A DNA stretch of 64,000 bases from positions 38,778,182-38,842,181 of the forward strand of contig CM075760.1 of the NCBI GenBank assembly GCA_037974335.1. The letters are read 5' to 3'. Below, piece by piece: positions 27,481 to 38,525 of the stretch. Position 1 is the stretch's first letter. Every line of letters begins with the position of its first letter. A program made the translations under genes and the position numbers. A model generated the notes under the pieces. It was given only the letters and a program-made list of their open reading frames with translations, was not told the origin of the DNA and did not search any database. The stretch comes from Prionace glauca (Eukaryota; Chordata; Chondrichthyes; Carcharhiniformes; Carcharhinidae).

Positions 27481-27839
27481 CCCATGGAAGAGGAAGCCAG
27501 ATACTAACAATTCTCTGAGGAAAGAGATTTGTCCAAATATATAATCTAGCTCCAGTCCAATGTTACACAATCAGATAAGTGCATTTTATTACAGAGCCAT
27601 AAATAATATATCTAATCTCTACCATATAACAATATCAGACACGTCGCTGTCCTATATTTGTATACTGTCCCCTTTAATATATTTCAGAAATGAGATGGGC
27701 ACATGAAGGAAATAAACTTGCAGGGGAAAGGGAATATAGAAGGGGAATGGGACTGACTGGATTGTTTGACAGAAGTCGGCATGGACTTGAGTTACTGAAT
27801 GGATTCCTTCTGTGCTGTAATGACTCGATGAGTGGAAAC

Positions 27840-28070
27840 ATATAACAGAACTACAGTGTTTCCTATTGGCTGATTCAGGCAGAGCTCTATTGTGGCATCA
27901 CAATGCAGAAGTTGTCCAATGAGCTTCAGAGTGAAACTTCCTCCTCTGTGCGACATCTGGGAGGAAATCAATGTTTCCCCCTTTCCATTTCTTTCCTCAT
28001 TCTGGGGGAAATTGGGGACTTGCAGCAACTGAAGGCAAAGTAAGTGAGTCCAGTCTGTCCATTCCACTCA
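27840..28070 (+). promoter_or_regulatory. A5 promoter region
   Basis: CCTATTGGCTGATTCAGGCAGAGC, GTCCAATGAGCTTCAGAGTGAAACTTCC and CATTTCTTTCCTCATTCTGGGGGAAA match the order of the A7 promoter and first exon (42290-42470), though it is poorer in CpG. Confidence 0.55.
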
Positions 28071-28079
28071 TTTTTAGTC

Positions 28080-28651
28080 CAGTCATATGGGCATAGATCT
28101 GTCTGGCAGCCTGCATGGAGATTTTCAGCTATGTGTCTCCAGGACAGGAAACAATGAGCATGCATCTGTCAATCAGCACCTTCAGGAGAATTGGGAGGGT
28201 GAATATTAGATACAGCAGAGTGAGAATGGAGGGAGTTTGTGGGATGGAGATTTACAGCTTTTGGAAAATGAGAGAGGAAAGAATGTTCCATAGAAACTAG
28301 AATTGTCTGTTCTGGATTTCTATCCTGTATTGACACTGATGACTTGTGTCAATTTGTTTTACAGGAATCATAGGCTGAAATCTCAAACATGAGGTTTAGA
28401 TCTGGCAGAGTCATATTCGGGACCTGAATATCGTCAGCCATTGAGTCTGGAAGGAGATTTGAAAAGATTTCAAACATCAGTGTGACTGGAAAAGCATCAC
28501 ACACTGCCAAATTCAAGTGAGTGTGTTCCAGTGCACTGACTGAAGAGCTTTAACCTGTTACACAGCCTGAATAAATATCACACCATTCACAGCGTGTGGA
28601 CGAGGCTTCAACTGATTAAACACCCGAGGGAGAGGCAAGGACACCTGCACC
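28080..28651 (+). other. A5 upstream exon, acceptor and fossil-finger leader
   Basis: The intron ends TTTCTATCCTGTATTGACACTGATGA...GTTTTACAG at 28364. The leader follows the family plan, with TGA at 28613-28615 in frame 39 bases before the ATG. The same block is found at 42970-43581 for A7. Confidence 0.65.
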
Positions 28652-29344
28652 ATGGAGAAACCATGGAAATGTGCAGACTGTGGAAAGAGATACAGATACC
28701 CATCTCTGCTGGATGCTCATCAGCATAGCCACAATGGAGAGGGGCCGTTCATCTGCTCTCAATGTGGGGAGGGATTCATTCGGTTCCGCCACCTGCAGTC
28801 ACACCAGCGACTTCACACTGGAGAGAAACCTTTCACCTGCTCTCAGTGTGGGAAGGGATTCACTCAGTCATCCAACCTGCTGACACATCAGCGAGTTCAC
28901 ACTGGGGAGAGACCATTCACCTGCTCTCAATGTGGAAAGGGATTCAACCAGTTATCCATTCTGCGGACACACGAGCGAATTCACACTGGGGAGAGGCCAT
29001 ACACCTGCTCTCAGTGTGGGGAGGGATTCATTCAGTCATCCAACCTGCGGACACACCAGCGAGTTCACACTGGGGAGAGACCATTCACCTGCTCTCAGTG
29101 TGGGAAGGGATTCACTGACTCATCCAGACTGCGGAGACACCAGCGAGTTCACACTGGGGAGAAGCCATTCACCTGCTCTCAGTGTGGTAAGGAATTCAAC
29201 CAGTTATCCAATCTGCAGACACACCAGCGAATTCACACTGGGGAGAGGCCATTCACCTGCTCTCAGTGTGGGAAAGGATTCACTGTGTTATCGACTTTAC
29301 AGAAACACAAGCGAGTTCACACTGGGGAGAGAACATTACCCTGA
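28652..29344 (+). CDS. A5: C2H2 zinc-finger protein, 8 fingers, early stop
   Basis: The family ATG (ATG GAG AAA CCA TGG) opens 230 residues with eight complete fingers. Helix residues are YSLA, RRHS, QSNT, QSIT, QSNT, DSRR, QSNT and VSTK; three fingers share QSNT, so the predicted site has internal repetition. The frame stops at 29342-29344, exactly at the first zinc cysteine of what would be finger 9 (TGC to TGA). The same frame then continues through two more finger-like units up to about 29520, so the protein is shortened compared with its paralogue A7. Eight fingers remain and could still bind DNA. Confidence 0.85.
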   Translation: MEKPWKCADCGKRYRYPSLLDAHQHSHNGEGPFICSQCGEGFIRFRHLQSHQRLHTGEKPFTCSQCGKGFTQSSNLLTHQRVHTGERPFTCSQCGKGFNQLSILRTHERIHTGERPYTCSQCGEGFIQSSNLRTHQRVHTGERPFTCSQCGKGFTDSSRLRRHQRVHTGEKPFTCSQCGKEFNQLSNLQTHQRIHTGERPFTCSQCGKGFTVLSTLQKHKRVHTGERTLP

Positions 29345-29576
29345 TCTCAGTGTGGAAAGGGATTCACTCGACTATCCCACTTGCTGAGACATCAGCGTGG
29401 TCACACTGGGGAGAAACCATTCAGCTGCTCTGCACGTGGGAAGGGATTCAGTGATTCAACCAGCCTGTGGAGACACCAGTGTGTTCACACTGGGGAGAAA
29501 CCATTCACCAGTTCAGTGTATAGAAAGGGTTCAGAATTTCATCCCAGCTGCTGAGACACCAACAAGTTCACGATTG
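29345..29576 (+). pseudogene. Decayed fingers 9-11 of A5
   Basis: In frame after the stop: [20 protein letters not shown], then a finger with CSARGKGF (cysteine to arginine), then a last unit that is frameshifted by one missing base (AAGGGTTCAGAATTTC where A7 has AAGGATTAAGAATTTT). The ending CAACAAGTTCACGATTGA matches the A7 stop region. Confidence 0.8.
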
Positions 29577-29754
29577 ATATTCAGGGTTGGATTCTGCTGT
29601 TACTGTTTCAGCTCTCAGTTACATCCAGGACTGCATTTTGTTCATTCTCACAGCTGGTCATTGGGGAGGGTTTCTTTCTGCTGGACTGGCTGGTCTCATG
29701 GCTTTGCCTCCAGTGGGCTGATGCTCTTTCAGCTTTGTTGTGATATTTAACAAG

Positions 29755-30130
29755 AATCACAGAATGACAGGGTGTTAGGAAGGTCAGAGATATTTAGTCA
29801 GCATTTCTGTTTGAAACCTCCCAAATGCCCTTCCAATTTCCTTTGTAATTGATTGTTTCCACTTCCTCCACCCTCATAGGGAGCGGGTTCCAAGTCAATA
29901 CCATTCGCTGCAGTAAAATATCCTTCCTCACATTCCTTCCCCTGTATCTCTGACTCAAAACCTTAAATCTGTGTCCACCCTCGTCCTTGTCCCATCAGCG
30001 AATGGGAACAATTTTTCTTTGTCCACCTTATTTAAATCTGTCAGAATCTTGTCCACCTCTGTCAAATCTCCCCTCAACCCTTTGCTCCAAGGGGAACAAC
30101 CCCAGCCTGACATTGACAATAAAGAACAAA
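29755..30130 (-). mobile_element. CR1-like fragment shared with the A7 block
   Basis: CAATTTCCTTTGTAATTG...CCACTTCCTCCACCC...CCCCTCAACCC in reverse is CR1-like. The same fragment, with the same end points, lies at 44940-45350, so it was in place before the A5/A7 block duplicated. 30131-30840 is shared single-copy flank of that duplication and has no gene. Confidence 0.6.
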
Positions 30131-30984
30131 CTAACAGAATATGTTAATACCTGAAATCAAATGGGAATGTTGAATTGCTGTTTTCAAGAGATTGTGGATA
30201 TATTGTCCGGACAATAATGAAATTGGGATAACTCACCTTGGGTGTGGCTGAATGGAATATATCAATCTGGAATCCACCTACAGTTAGTGAAAGTCTGGAA
30301 TGTGTAGCTGGAAATCCCTCCCGAACAGCACTGTGGGTGTATTTACAGACACTGTAGCAGTTCAAGAAGGCAGTGTTGGGGTTGACCGTGGCCGAGGCAG
30401 CTACATACAGACACATATTCTGTTATAATTGAAGGACTGCAGACTGAGTGTGAGACATTATGGGGCTGGACTATCTTGACCACATTCCTGTGACAGCTCA
30501 GTTTCTGCAATTACGGACTATTAAAGCAGGGCCCCAACAGAGGATCTGGTAAGAATATTTACTCAGAATGAGTTGGAATTAAACTTATCCCAGGACTGGC
30601 TGGTGTTCAGTGGCTGAGATACATGAATCTGTAAAAAATGGGGGTCTGACCAATCAACAAACAGTGGTAGATAGTTGGTTAAGAAATTAAGAAGTGTTCT
30701 CAGGGATTGTTTAATTTATCTTAAATTTGTGATAAAAACGGTGACTGATTTGTGACCCGATCGTCAGTGAAGTGATGGTATATTCCAAGTAGCACTGGAC
30801 TGAAAAGTGGATCCTCTGAGAGTAGATCGTAATGGTTATTATCTTACCCCATCATGGCCAGTGAAAAATCGAGTGGGTACCGGACAGGTCTCTTACCTGC
30901 CATTTGGAAACTAAGAACACAAAACCTATCAATAAAACGGTTCGAGAATAGAGCCATTTCGCGTCTGGATGACACTTCATAAGA

Positions 30985-31096
30985 GCTCTGATAAAGGGTC
31001 ATCCAGACTCGAGACATTGACTCTATTCTCTCTCCACAGATGCTGTCAGACCTGCTGAGATTTTCCAGCATCCGCAGTATTTCACTTTTATGATAA
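30985..31096 (+). repeat. Family D repeat copy
   Basis: GATAAAGGGTCATCCAGACTCG...CAGATGCTGTCAGACCTGCTGAGATTTTCCAGCATCCGCAG is the same family as 2645-2785. The following 31097-32049 shows no feature I recognise. Confidence 0.55.
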
Positions 31097-32049
31097 AATG
31101 AGATTTGGAATCCCCACGACCCTCCCCAAAACAGAGGGAGTGGTGGGAGAGGTAAAAAAGGATAAGAATGAAGATGTCTGGCTTCTGATTCTCCGAGCGC
31201 ATGTAGAACTAACAAAATGAGTGAATCAGTTTATAAAGCACAGAAGTTACCATCCCTAACAATAACTGATCAAATTACAATAATTAGGTTGAGGAATGTA
31301 ACAAAAAAATGAATAGATGAAGTTTAAAATCAAGTTTGTTTTGTTGTTAGAAAAGTTTTGAAATTATGTAAAATGCCATAATTACGTGCAAGTTTTTTCT
31401 GCTCACTCCCCACCCCTTTAGGCTCTGTAGAAAAGTTAACCCTTTCAGCAATCAGTTGATTTGTTTTTAAATCAATCGGAAACTCGTGTCTATTTTAGTT
31501 TATAATTGTGGATTTATTTGAACTAGTTAAATCTGGAAATTTTAAGTGAATCCTGGAGGAATTTGGAATAACTGAGAATTCTCTCATTGTCACCTCAACC
31601 CCAAATAAAGAACACAAATTTTACAGGTGGTAATGGTAACTCAATAAACTGTTTGTCGATTGAATCTGGCTTGAGTGTTGAATGATTCTTCTGAGTTCAT
31701 TGCCCCCAACACACTGGGTACATTACCACTGGAGAGCAGGTATTGCCAAAACCTTCAGACAATACAGACTCACGAAAGCCAGTGTCCCAGTTTGAAGACA
31801 TATCTTTTATTTGACCAACAATCAAAGGGAAACATTATTGGACAGTTTAATACCTCTCTGGAAGAGAAGTATCCTGATCTCTGCAATAACTCTGACATAA
31901 AATGCTTAGGATAGATCAATTATACATTCTTCATGTCAAATTCTCCCGTCTTTCATTCGTTGTAAACCAATCATTTTCCATACAAAGAAAATCATTAATA
32001 CTTTAATCATTAATTGCATTTTACCCTCTGACATTCTATGTCATTTAAC

Positions 32050-32695
32050 TTAATGCTGGTGGTGTCTGAAATGCCTAATGCTTTCAAATTTCTCAAAATT
32101 ATTAGGAATTTTCTCCAACAGTTTGCCATTGCGGAGCTTGGAGTACAGCACTTGTTTCGGGAGTCTTGTGTGGGGCTTGAGGACAATGTGGCCCGCCCAT
32201 CGCAGCTGGTCTAGTGTGACCAGTGCCTCCCTACTGGGGAAATTGGCCCGGGGGAGGACACTCACATTGGTATGCCTATCCTGCCAGTGGATTTGTAGGA
32301 TTTTGTGGAGGAAACTTTGGTGACATCTCTCCAGGGATTTGAGGTATCTGCTGTTCACTGTCCATGTTTCTGATGGATACAGGAGGGCGGGGACCACAGC
32401 TGCTCTGTAGACCATGAGCTTGGTGCTGGATTTGAAGTCTCGGGCTTCGAACACTCTGTTCCTCATGTGCCCGAAGCCTGCACTGGTGCATTGGAGTCAC
32501 TGCTGGATTTCATCACCGATGTCTGCCTGTGTCGACAGGAGGCTCCCAAGATGTGGGAAATTATCCACATTGTCCAGGGGCTCAACGTGGATTTTGGTGG
32601 TCGGGAGGGGGTGCAGGAGTGGGCTGGGAGAGAGCCTTTGTTTCCTTGATGTTTAGTCTGAGGCCCATTCTCTCACAGGCTCACTGGAAGCATCA
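32050..32695 (-). mobile_element. LINE reverse-transcriptase C-terminal fragment
   Basis: The minus strand encodes FKSSTKLMVYRAAVVPALLY, then SETWTVNSRYLKSLERCHQS, LQIHWQDRHTNVSVL and LRWAGHIVLK. This is the C-terminal region found in several non-LTR elements; it differs from CR1 and I cannot assign a clade. A further piece of the same type (GVKQACIIAS) lies at 34966-35165 on the same strand. Confidence 0.65.
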
Positions 32696-32711
32696 ACGAT
32701 AGTTTGTAGAT

Positions 32712-32790
32712 AAGTTTAAACTTGTTTATTGGTGTCACAAATAGGCTTACGTTAATGCTACAATAAAGTAACTGTGAAAATCCCCTAGAT
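32712..32790 (-). mobile_element. V-SINE 3' end fragment
   Basis: AAACTTGTTTATTGGTGTCACAAATAGGCTTACG and AAGTAACTGTGAAAATCCCC match the 3' part of the SINE subfamily at 23898-24185. Confidence 0.5.
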
Positions 32791-32884
32791 CAACCATTGA
32801 GTGTGCGCACAGACACACTCAGATTGTGAACAAAGCCCAATCCCTCACTCAAACCAGTCTCCCACTGCCTTGGAAAAGCAGCCA

Positions 32885-33160
32885 TCATTATTAAGTAACC
32901 CATGCACCCCGGACATTCTCTCTTTCATCTTCGTCCATTGAGAAAAAGAGACAAAAGTCTGAGGACATGTATGAACCAAGTCAAAAACAGCTTCTTGCAT
33001 GCTGTCAGCAGACTTTTGAGTGGACCTAACACATACACCTCTGACTGTAACATTCTGCACTCTCTCCTTCCCTTTGTACAGTATGCTGTCTGTATAGCGT
33101 AAGAAACAATACTTTTCACTGTAAACTAATACACGTGACAATAATAAATCAAATCAAATA
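32885..33160 (+). repeat. Dispersed element 3' end, tail family T
   Basis: GTAAGAAACAATACTTTTCACTGTAAACTAATAC and the end GTGACAATAATAAATCAAATCAAAT recur in reverse at 60834-61065. Confidence 0.5.
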
Positions 33161-33164
33161 GGCA

Positions 33165-34965
33165 TTTTTAAAATTCATTTGTGGGACATGGGTATCGCTG
33201 GCTGGCCAGCATTTATTCCCCATCCCTAGTTGCCTGAGGGCATTTGAGAGTTAACCACATCACTGTGGCTCTGGAGTCACATGTAGGCCAGACCAGGGAA
33301 GTTCTGCAGATTTCCTTCCCGAAAGGGCATTAGTGAATCAGATCCGTTTTTCTGACAATCGACAATGGTTTCATAGTCACCAATAGGTTCTTAATTTTTT
33401 TAATTGATTCAAATTTCACCTTCTGCCGTGGTGGGATTAGAACATAAGAAATAGGAGCAGGAGTAGGCCCTCTATCTAGCCCCTCGAGCCTGCCCCGCCA
33501 TTCAATAAGATCATGGCTGATCTGTCATGGCTCAGTTCCACTTTCCCGCCCTATCCCCATAACCCTTAATTCCCTCTCTTATCAAAAACCCATCAACCCG
33601 TTTCTTAAAAATATTTAGCGAGGCAGCCTCCACCACTTCAACGGGTAGAGAATTCCAGAGATTCACCACCTTTGAGTGAAGAAGTTCCTCCTCAACTCCG
33701 TTCTAAACCGTCCCCCCCCCCTTATCTTGAGGCTGTGCCCCCTAGTCCTACTGTCTTTTTGAGCAAGAAGAGTCTCTCCACCTCTATCCTATCCATCCCA
33801 TTCATCATCTTATACGTCTCAATGAGATCTCCCCTCATTCTTCTAAACTCTAACGAGTACAAGCCTAGTTTATTCAGCCTCTCCTCATAGCTCAACCCCC
33901 TCAACTCCGGTATCAGCCTCGTAAACCTCCTCTGCACTCCCTCCAAGGCCAAAATATCTTTGCGCGGTGCCCGAAACTGCACACAGTACTCCAGCTGCGG
34001 CCTCACCAATGCCCTATACAGCTGCAGCAGGACCTCCCTACTTTTATATTCAATCCCCCTCGCTATGAAGGCCAGCATCCCATTCACCTTCCTGACCACC
34101 TGCTGCACCTGCAAGCTGGGTTTTTGTGACTCATGCACAAGGACCCCGAGGTCCCTCTGCACCATCGCCTGCTGCAGTTTTTCGCCCCGTAAGTAATAGT
34201 CCTTCCCACCATTATTCCTACCAAAGTGGACCACCTCACACTTGCCAACATTAAATTCCATTTACCATTTCCTGGCCCATTCGCCCAGCCTATCTCGATC
34301 CTTCTGCAGATTCTCCACACCCTCCGCACAATTTGCCGTTCCCGCAATCTTGGTGTTATCAGCAAATTTCGACACCCTACACTCGGTTCCCTCCTCCAGA
34401 TCATCTATATAAATGGTAAAAAGCTGAGGCCCCAGCACTGACCTCTGGGGCACTCCACTAGTCACCACCCGCCAATCCGAATAGCACCCGTTGACCCCCA
34501 CTCTCTGCCTCCTATTTGACAACCAATCCTCTATCCACGCTAACACCCTACCTCCAACTCCATGTCCCTCGACCTTCTGCAATAACCTCTTGTGAGGTAC
34601 TTTGTCAAACGTGGTCCAGAAAGATCACATCCACCGGCTCTCCTCTATCCACCGCCCTAAACACATCCTCATAGAACTCCAGTAAATTTGTCAGACACGA
34701 CTTCCCTTTAATGAAACTGTGCTGCGTATGGTCTATCAAGCAATTCCCTTCAAGATGCCTCGCAATTTCCTCCTTAATGATGGATTCTAACATTTTACCT
34801 ACCACAGACGTTAAACTAACCGGCCTATAATTCCCCGCCTTTTGCCTGGCACCCTTCTTAAACAACGGCATAACATTAGCCGTTTTCCAATCCTCCCAGG
34901 TCTCCAGAACAGTGATTAATAGTCTAGTGATAATATCAGTAGGCCATCACCTCCCCCCCATTCCC
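33165..34965. repeat. Family R repeat split by a CR1
   Basis: The left part (33165-33438) reads ATTTGTGGGACATGGGTATCGCTGGCTGGCCAG... to GTGGTGGGATT. After the CR1 (33438-34902) it resumes with GTGATTAATAGTCTAGTGATAATATCAGTAGGCCATC, the same words found at 47345-47390 in the uninterrupted copy. Confidence 0.6.
33438..34902 (-). mobile_element. CR1 LINE, 5'-truncated
   Basis: About 90 percent or more alike by eye to 15643-17100 of the near-complete copy, with one TTCTTATG tail unit. It keeps [19 protein letters not shown] (FADDTK mutated) and VRPQLEYCVQF. Several frameshifts and stops break ORF2; it is older than the 15643 copy. Confidence 0.85.
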
Positions 34966-35169
34966 CTGAGAGTCTGTGTACTGCAGCCCGATGACTGAGA
35001 TTGGGTTGGTCTTGGTTCTGGCCTGGAGGGGTGGGACATTGAAAGCTTCTCACTGGTCCAGTACGTTAGCTCGATTCCAGTGGGGAGCTTCATGGTGCTG
35101 GGGTGGAGTGTTGTAGCGGGGAAGGTGGGGATGGATGTTGATGCTATGATGCATGCCTGTTTAACCCCA

Positions 35170-35699
35170 GTTTGCACTTGTACAGACTGCCTCACTATAA
35201 GGATGGATGTGATTGCACTGAAGGGGGTTCAGAGGAGGTTCACCAGAATGTTTCCTGGGATGGAACAGCTGAGCTACAAGGTGAGTCTCAACAGGCTGGG
35301 ATTGTTTTCTTTGGAGCAGAGAAGGCTGAGGGGGGACATGGTTGAGGTGTATAAGATTATGAGGGGTATGGACAGGGAGGATAGGAAGCAGCTGTATCCC
35401 TTATTTGAAGGATCAATAATGAGGTGGCATCATTTTAAGGTGAGGGGCAGGAGGTTTTGGGGGATTTGAAGAAAAATGTTTTCACCCAGAGGGTGGTGGG
35501 AGTCTGGAATTCACTGTCTGGGAGGGTAGTAGAGGCAGGAAACCTCACAACCTTTAAAAAGCACATGGATGAGCATTTGAATATTTTGACACTTCAAATA
35601 CCATCAGCCAAGCACTGGAAAATGGATTAGTGCAAATTTAGTATAGTTTTGTCAGTGCAGACTCGATGGGCTGAAAGGCCTCTTCTGTACTGTATGACT
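35170..35699 (+). mobile_element. CR1-like LINE 3' end running into A6
   Basis: GTTCAGAGGAGGTTCACCAGAATG..., GGGGGACATGGTTGAGGTGTATAAGATTATG... and the tail GGCCTCTTCTGTACTGTATGACTCTATGA are typical. Its last bases adjoin the A6 array and supply the A6 stop codon on the other strand. Confidence 0.75.
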
Positions 35700-36375
35700 C
35701 TATGAGTTGTGAACTCGCTGGTGTTTCTGCAGTCGGGATGAGTGAGTGAATCCCTTCCCACACACGGTGCAGGAGAACGGTCTCTCTCCAGTGTGAATTC
35801 GCTGGTGTGTCCGCAGGGCAGATGATGATCTGAATCTCTTTGTGCAGTGAGAGAAGCTGAACAGTCTCTCCTCAGTGTGAATGCGCTGGTGGGACATCAT
35901 TAGCTGAGAGCTTTTGAAATCCCTCCCACAGTCGGAGCATTTAAAGGGTCTCTCCTGGGTGTGAGTGACAATGTGCTCTGCAAGTAGGGCAACTGACTGA
36001 AACCCTTCCCACACACAGAGCAGGTGAATGGCTTCTCCCCAGTGTGAACTAACTGGTGTCTCTGCAGACCTGATGACACACTGAATCCTTTCCCACTCAC
36101 AGAGCAAGTGAAAGGTCTCTCCCCAGTGTGAACTCGCTGGTGGCTTTGCAAATGAAAAAACTGAGTGACTCCTTTCCCACACACAGAGCAGATGAAAGGT
36201 TTCTCCCAGTGTGAAATCGATGATGTCTTTACAGACTGAATAACTGAGTGTATCCCTTCCCATACACAAAGCAGGTGAATGGTCTCTCCCCGGTGTGACT
36301 GCATCGATGAATCTCCAGCTGAGACAGGAAACTGTATCTCTTCCCACAGACCCGACATTTCCATGGTTTTCCCAT
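35700..36375 (-). pseudogene. A6: broken C2H2 zinc-finger array, about 8 fingers
   Basis: The family start (ATG GGA AAA CCA TGG AAA TGT) is present at 36375, with TGA of the leader finger at 36414-36412, 39 bases upstream and in frame. The first frame gives [22 protein letters not shown] and [11 protein letters not shown] (a lost cysteine), then a frameshift near 36230; the second frame gives [29 protein letters not shown] (a lost cysteine), [11 protein letters not shown], then a second frameshift near 36000; the third gives [25 protein letters not shown] and [21 protein letters not shown]. The stop TAG (35702-35700) comes from the adjoining LINE. It is a pseudogene. Confidence 0.85.
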
Positions 36376-36960
36376 GGTGCATGTCTCCTTGTTATGCTCC
36401 AGGTTAAACAATCAGTTAAATCTCACACAGAACATGGGTATAGTCTCTCCCCGTGTCAATGCTGTGATGTATTTTTCGCCAGTCAGTGCACTGGAACACT
36501 CTCACTCAGTCATATTTATGCTAAAAAAAACGTCAGCCAGACAGAACAGAAAAAGATTTCTCCTTTTCGATTGAAGGGCCAGTGATATTGAGGTCCTGAT
36601 GAATTGGGTGAGGCTATCAGATATTGATGTGATGTTTCGTTTGAGATTTCTGTCTATAAATCCTCACCTGATACCCTGTAAAAAAGAATTTAAGTAATCA
36701 TCAGTGTCAGTACAGAATAGAAATTCAGATCAGACAATTCTAGTTTCAATGGAACATTCTTTCCTCTCTCATTCCCCAAAAACTGTGAACCCCTGTCCCA
36801 CACACTCTCCCTCCATTCTCACTCTTCTGCATCCAATATTCACCCCCCCCCCCCATTCTCCTGAAGGTGCAGATTGACAGATCCATGCTCACCACATCCT
36901 GTCCTGGACACAGAGAGCTGAAAATCTCCATATAGGCTCCCAGACAGATATATGTCTATA
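36376..36960 (-). other. A6 leader, acceptor and upstream exon
   Basis: In reverse, TTTCTATTCTGTACTGACACTGATGA...TTTTTTACAG closes at about 36677, followed by the family leader. Upstream text (GGAGATTTTCAGCTCTCTGTGTCCAGGACAGG...AATATTGG) matches the A5 upstream block at 28115-28200. A run of eleven C lies near 36845. Confidence 0.6.
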
Positions 36961-36989
36961 TGACTGGACTAAACAATATATGGAGTGTA

Positions 36990-37475
36990 CAGACTGGATT
37001 CAATTTCTTTCCCTTCAGTCACCACGATACAATGAATTGCACATTAGGCTTTTAATGGAAGTTGCTGATGAGATAGTGGAGATTTTGGATTTAATTTTTC
37101 ACAATTTGCTAAATTCTGGGAGGGTGTCTGAAGATTGGAAATCAGCCAATGTGACTCCATTGTTTAAAATGGGAGAAAAGCAGAGGCATCACCTGGAATA
37201 CTGTGTACAGTTTTGATCCCCTTAATTAAACAAGGATTTTGAAACAGTGGAAGTTGTCCAAAGGAGATTCACCAGGCTAATTCCTGGGATGAGAGGGTTG
37301 TCTTATCAAGAGAGAGTAAATTGTCCAGGTCTGCATTCCTTGATGTTTTGAAGACAAAGGGGTGACGGCACTTTTAAAAAAGGAAATAGACAAACGGTGG
37401 ATAACTATCGGCTGGTTTGCTTAACTTCTGTAGCAGGGAAAATGCTTGAATCTATCATCAAAGAAGAAATAATGT
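36990..37475 (+). mobile_element. Scrambled CR1-like LINE pieces
   Basis: Encoded words include SEDWKSANVTPLFKMGEK, then HHLEYCVQF, then AGKMLESIIKEEI. The third belongs between the first two in an intact CR1, so the fragment is rearranged. 37476-37987 shows nothing I recognise. Confidence 0.6.
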
Positions 37476-37987
37476 AATAATCAAATTCAAAATAAATGCA
37501 CAGACATTTCATAGAATTAAATTTGATGTTCACCAATTAGCAAGATAACTCAAAGTAGGGGGACTCCGGGATTGTACAGTCTACAGCTTGAGGGGAAGGA
37601 AAACTCTCTGACCCCTCGCTCAATTTCACTCCAATATTTTCCAGTTCTGTTCTGGCCCAACCCAGGGTAACATCTATTCGATCTTTTCTTCACCTGAAGG
37701 AGAACCGTGAGTTCTCGCTTACCAGTACATAAGGACAGAATCGATTCTATGATATATATTCCATGATATAGGAGAGTCATAGAAAGCTGCACAGAAAGGC
37801 CAGGCCCTGAAAAGAAACCACATTTAAACAAGCTGATACAAACTATGCGTGTTCAAAATGAGAGATGGGGATGTAGTGATAGAATGACATAGGACAAGAG
37901 GAACAGAGCGTCATGAACTTTGATTGGGGTACTGAGGGCTCTATCACGAGGTTTATGGCAGAACAACACCCCAGATTGTAGTTAATA

Positions 37988-38335
37988 AGTCATAGAATCC
38001 TAACAGTCCAGAAGGTAGTCATTCAACCCATCAAGTCTGCACTAAGTCTCTCTTACAGATTCCTTAACCAGACCTTTCACCCACCCTATTACCATAACCC
38101 TGCACACTTTCCATGGCTCATCCATCTAATCTGCACATCCTGGGACACTAAGAGGGAACTTAGCATTGCAAATCCAGCTAACCTGGACACCTTTGGTCCG
38201 TGGATAGAAGTTGGAGCACCCACAGGAAGTTTATGCAAACATGGGAAGAATGTGCAAAATCTACAAACACTTACCCAAGTCCAGAATTGAACCCAGGTCT
38301 CTGCTAACCACTGGTCCAATGTGCTACCCTATAAT
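37988..38335 (-). mobile_element. V-SINE, long decayed copy
   Basis: ATAGAATCCTAACAGTCCAGAAGG... at the left is the V-SINE 3' end in reverse. ACCTTTGGTCCGTGG and GAATTGAACCCAGGTCTCTG to the right are the core and B box. The head is partial. A LINE tail follows on the plus strand (38350-38525). Confidence 0.65.
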
Positions 38336-38525
38336 TGAGGCCAAAATATTGTTTGCTTTAAAGAAGAAATTAGATATAGCTCATGGGACTAAAAGAATCA
38401 AGAGAAATGGCAGGAAGAGGGGATCAGGATATTGAATTCGATGATCAGCCATGATCTAGATGAATGATAGAGCAGGTTTGAAAGGCCGAATGGCCTGTTC
38501 CTGCTTTTGGTTTCTTTGTTCTATG

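Noticed and set aside
30131-30840. Possible exon in the conserved 3' flank of A5 and A7
   Set aside because: The similarity is explained by the block duplication; frames are not kept between the two copies.
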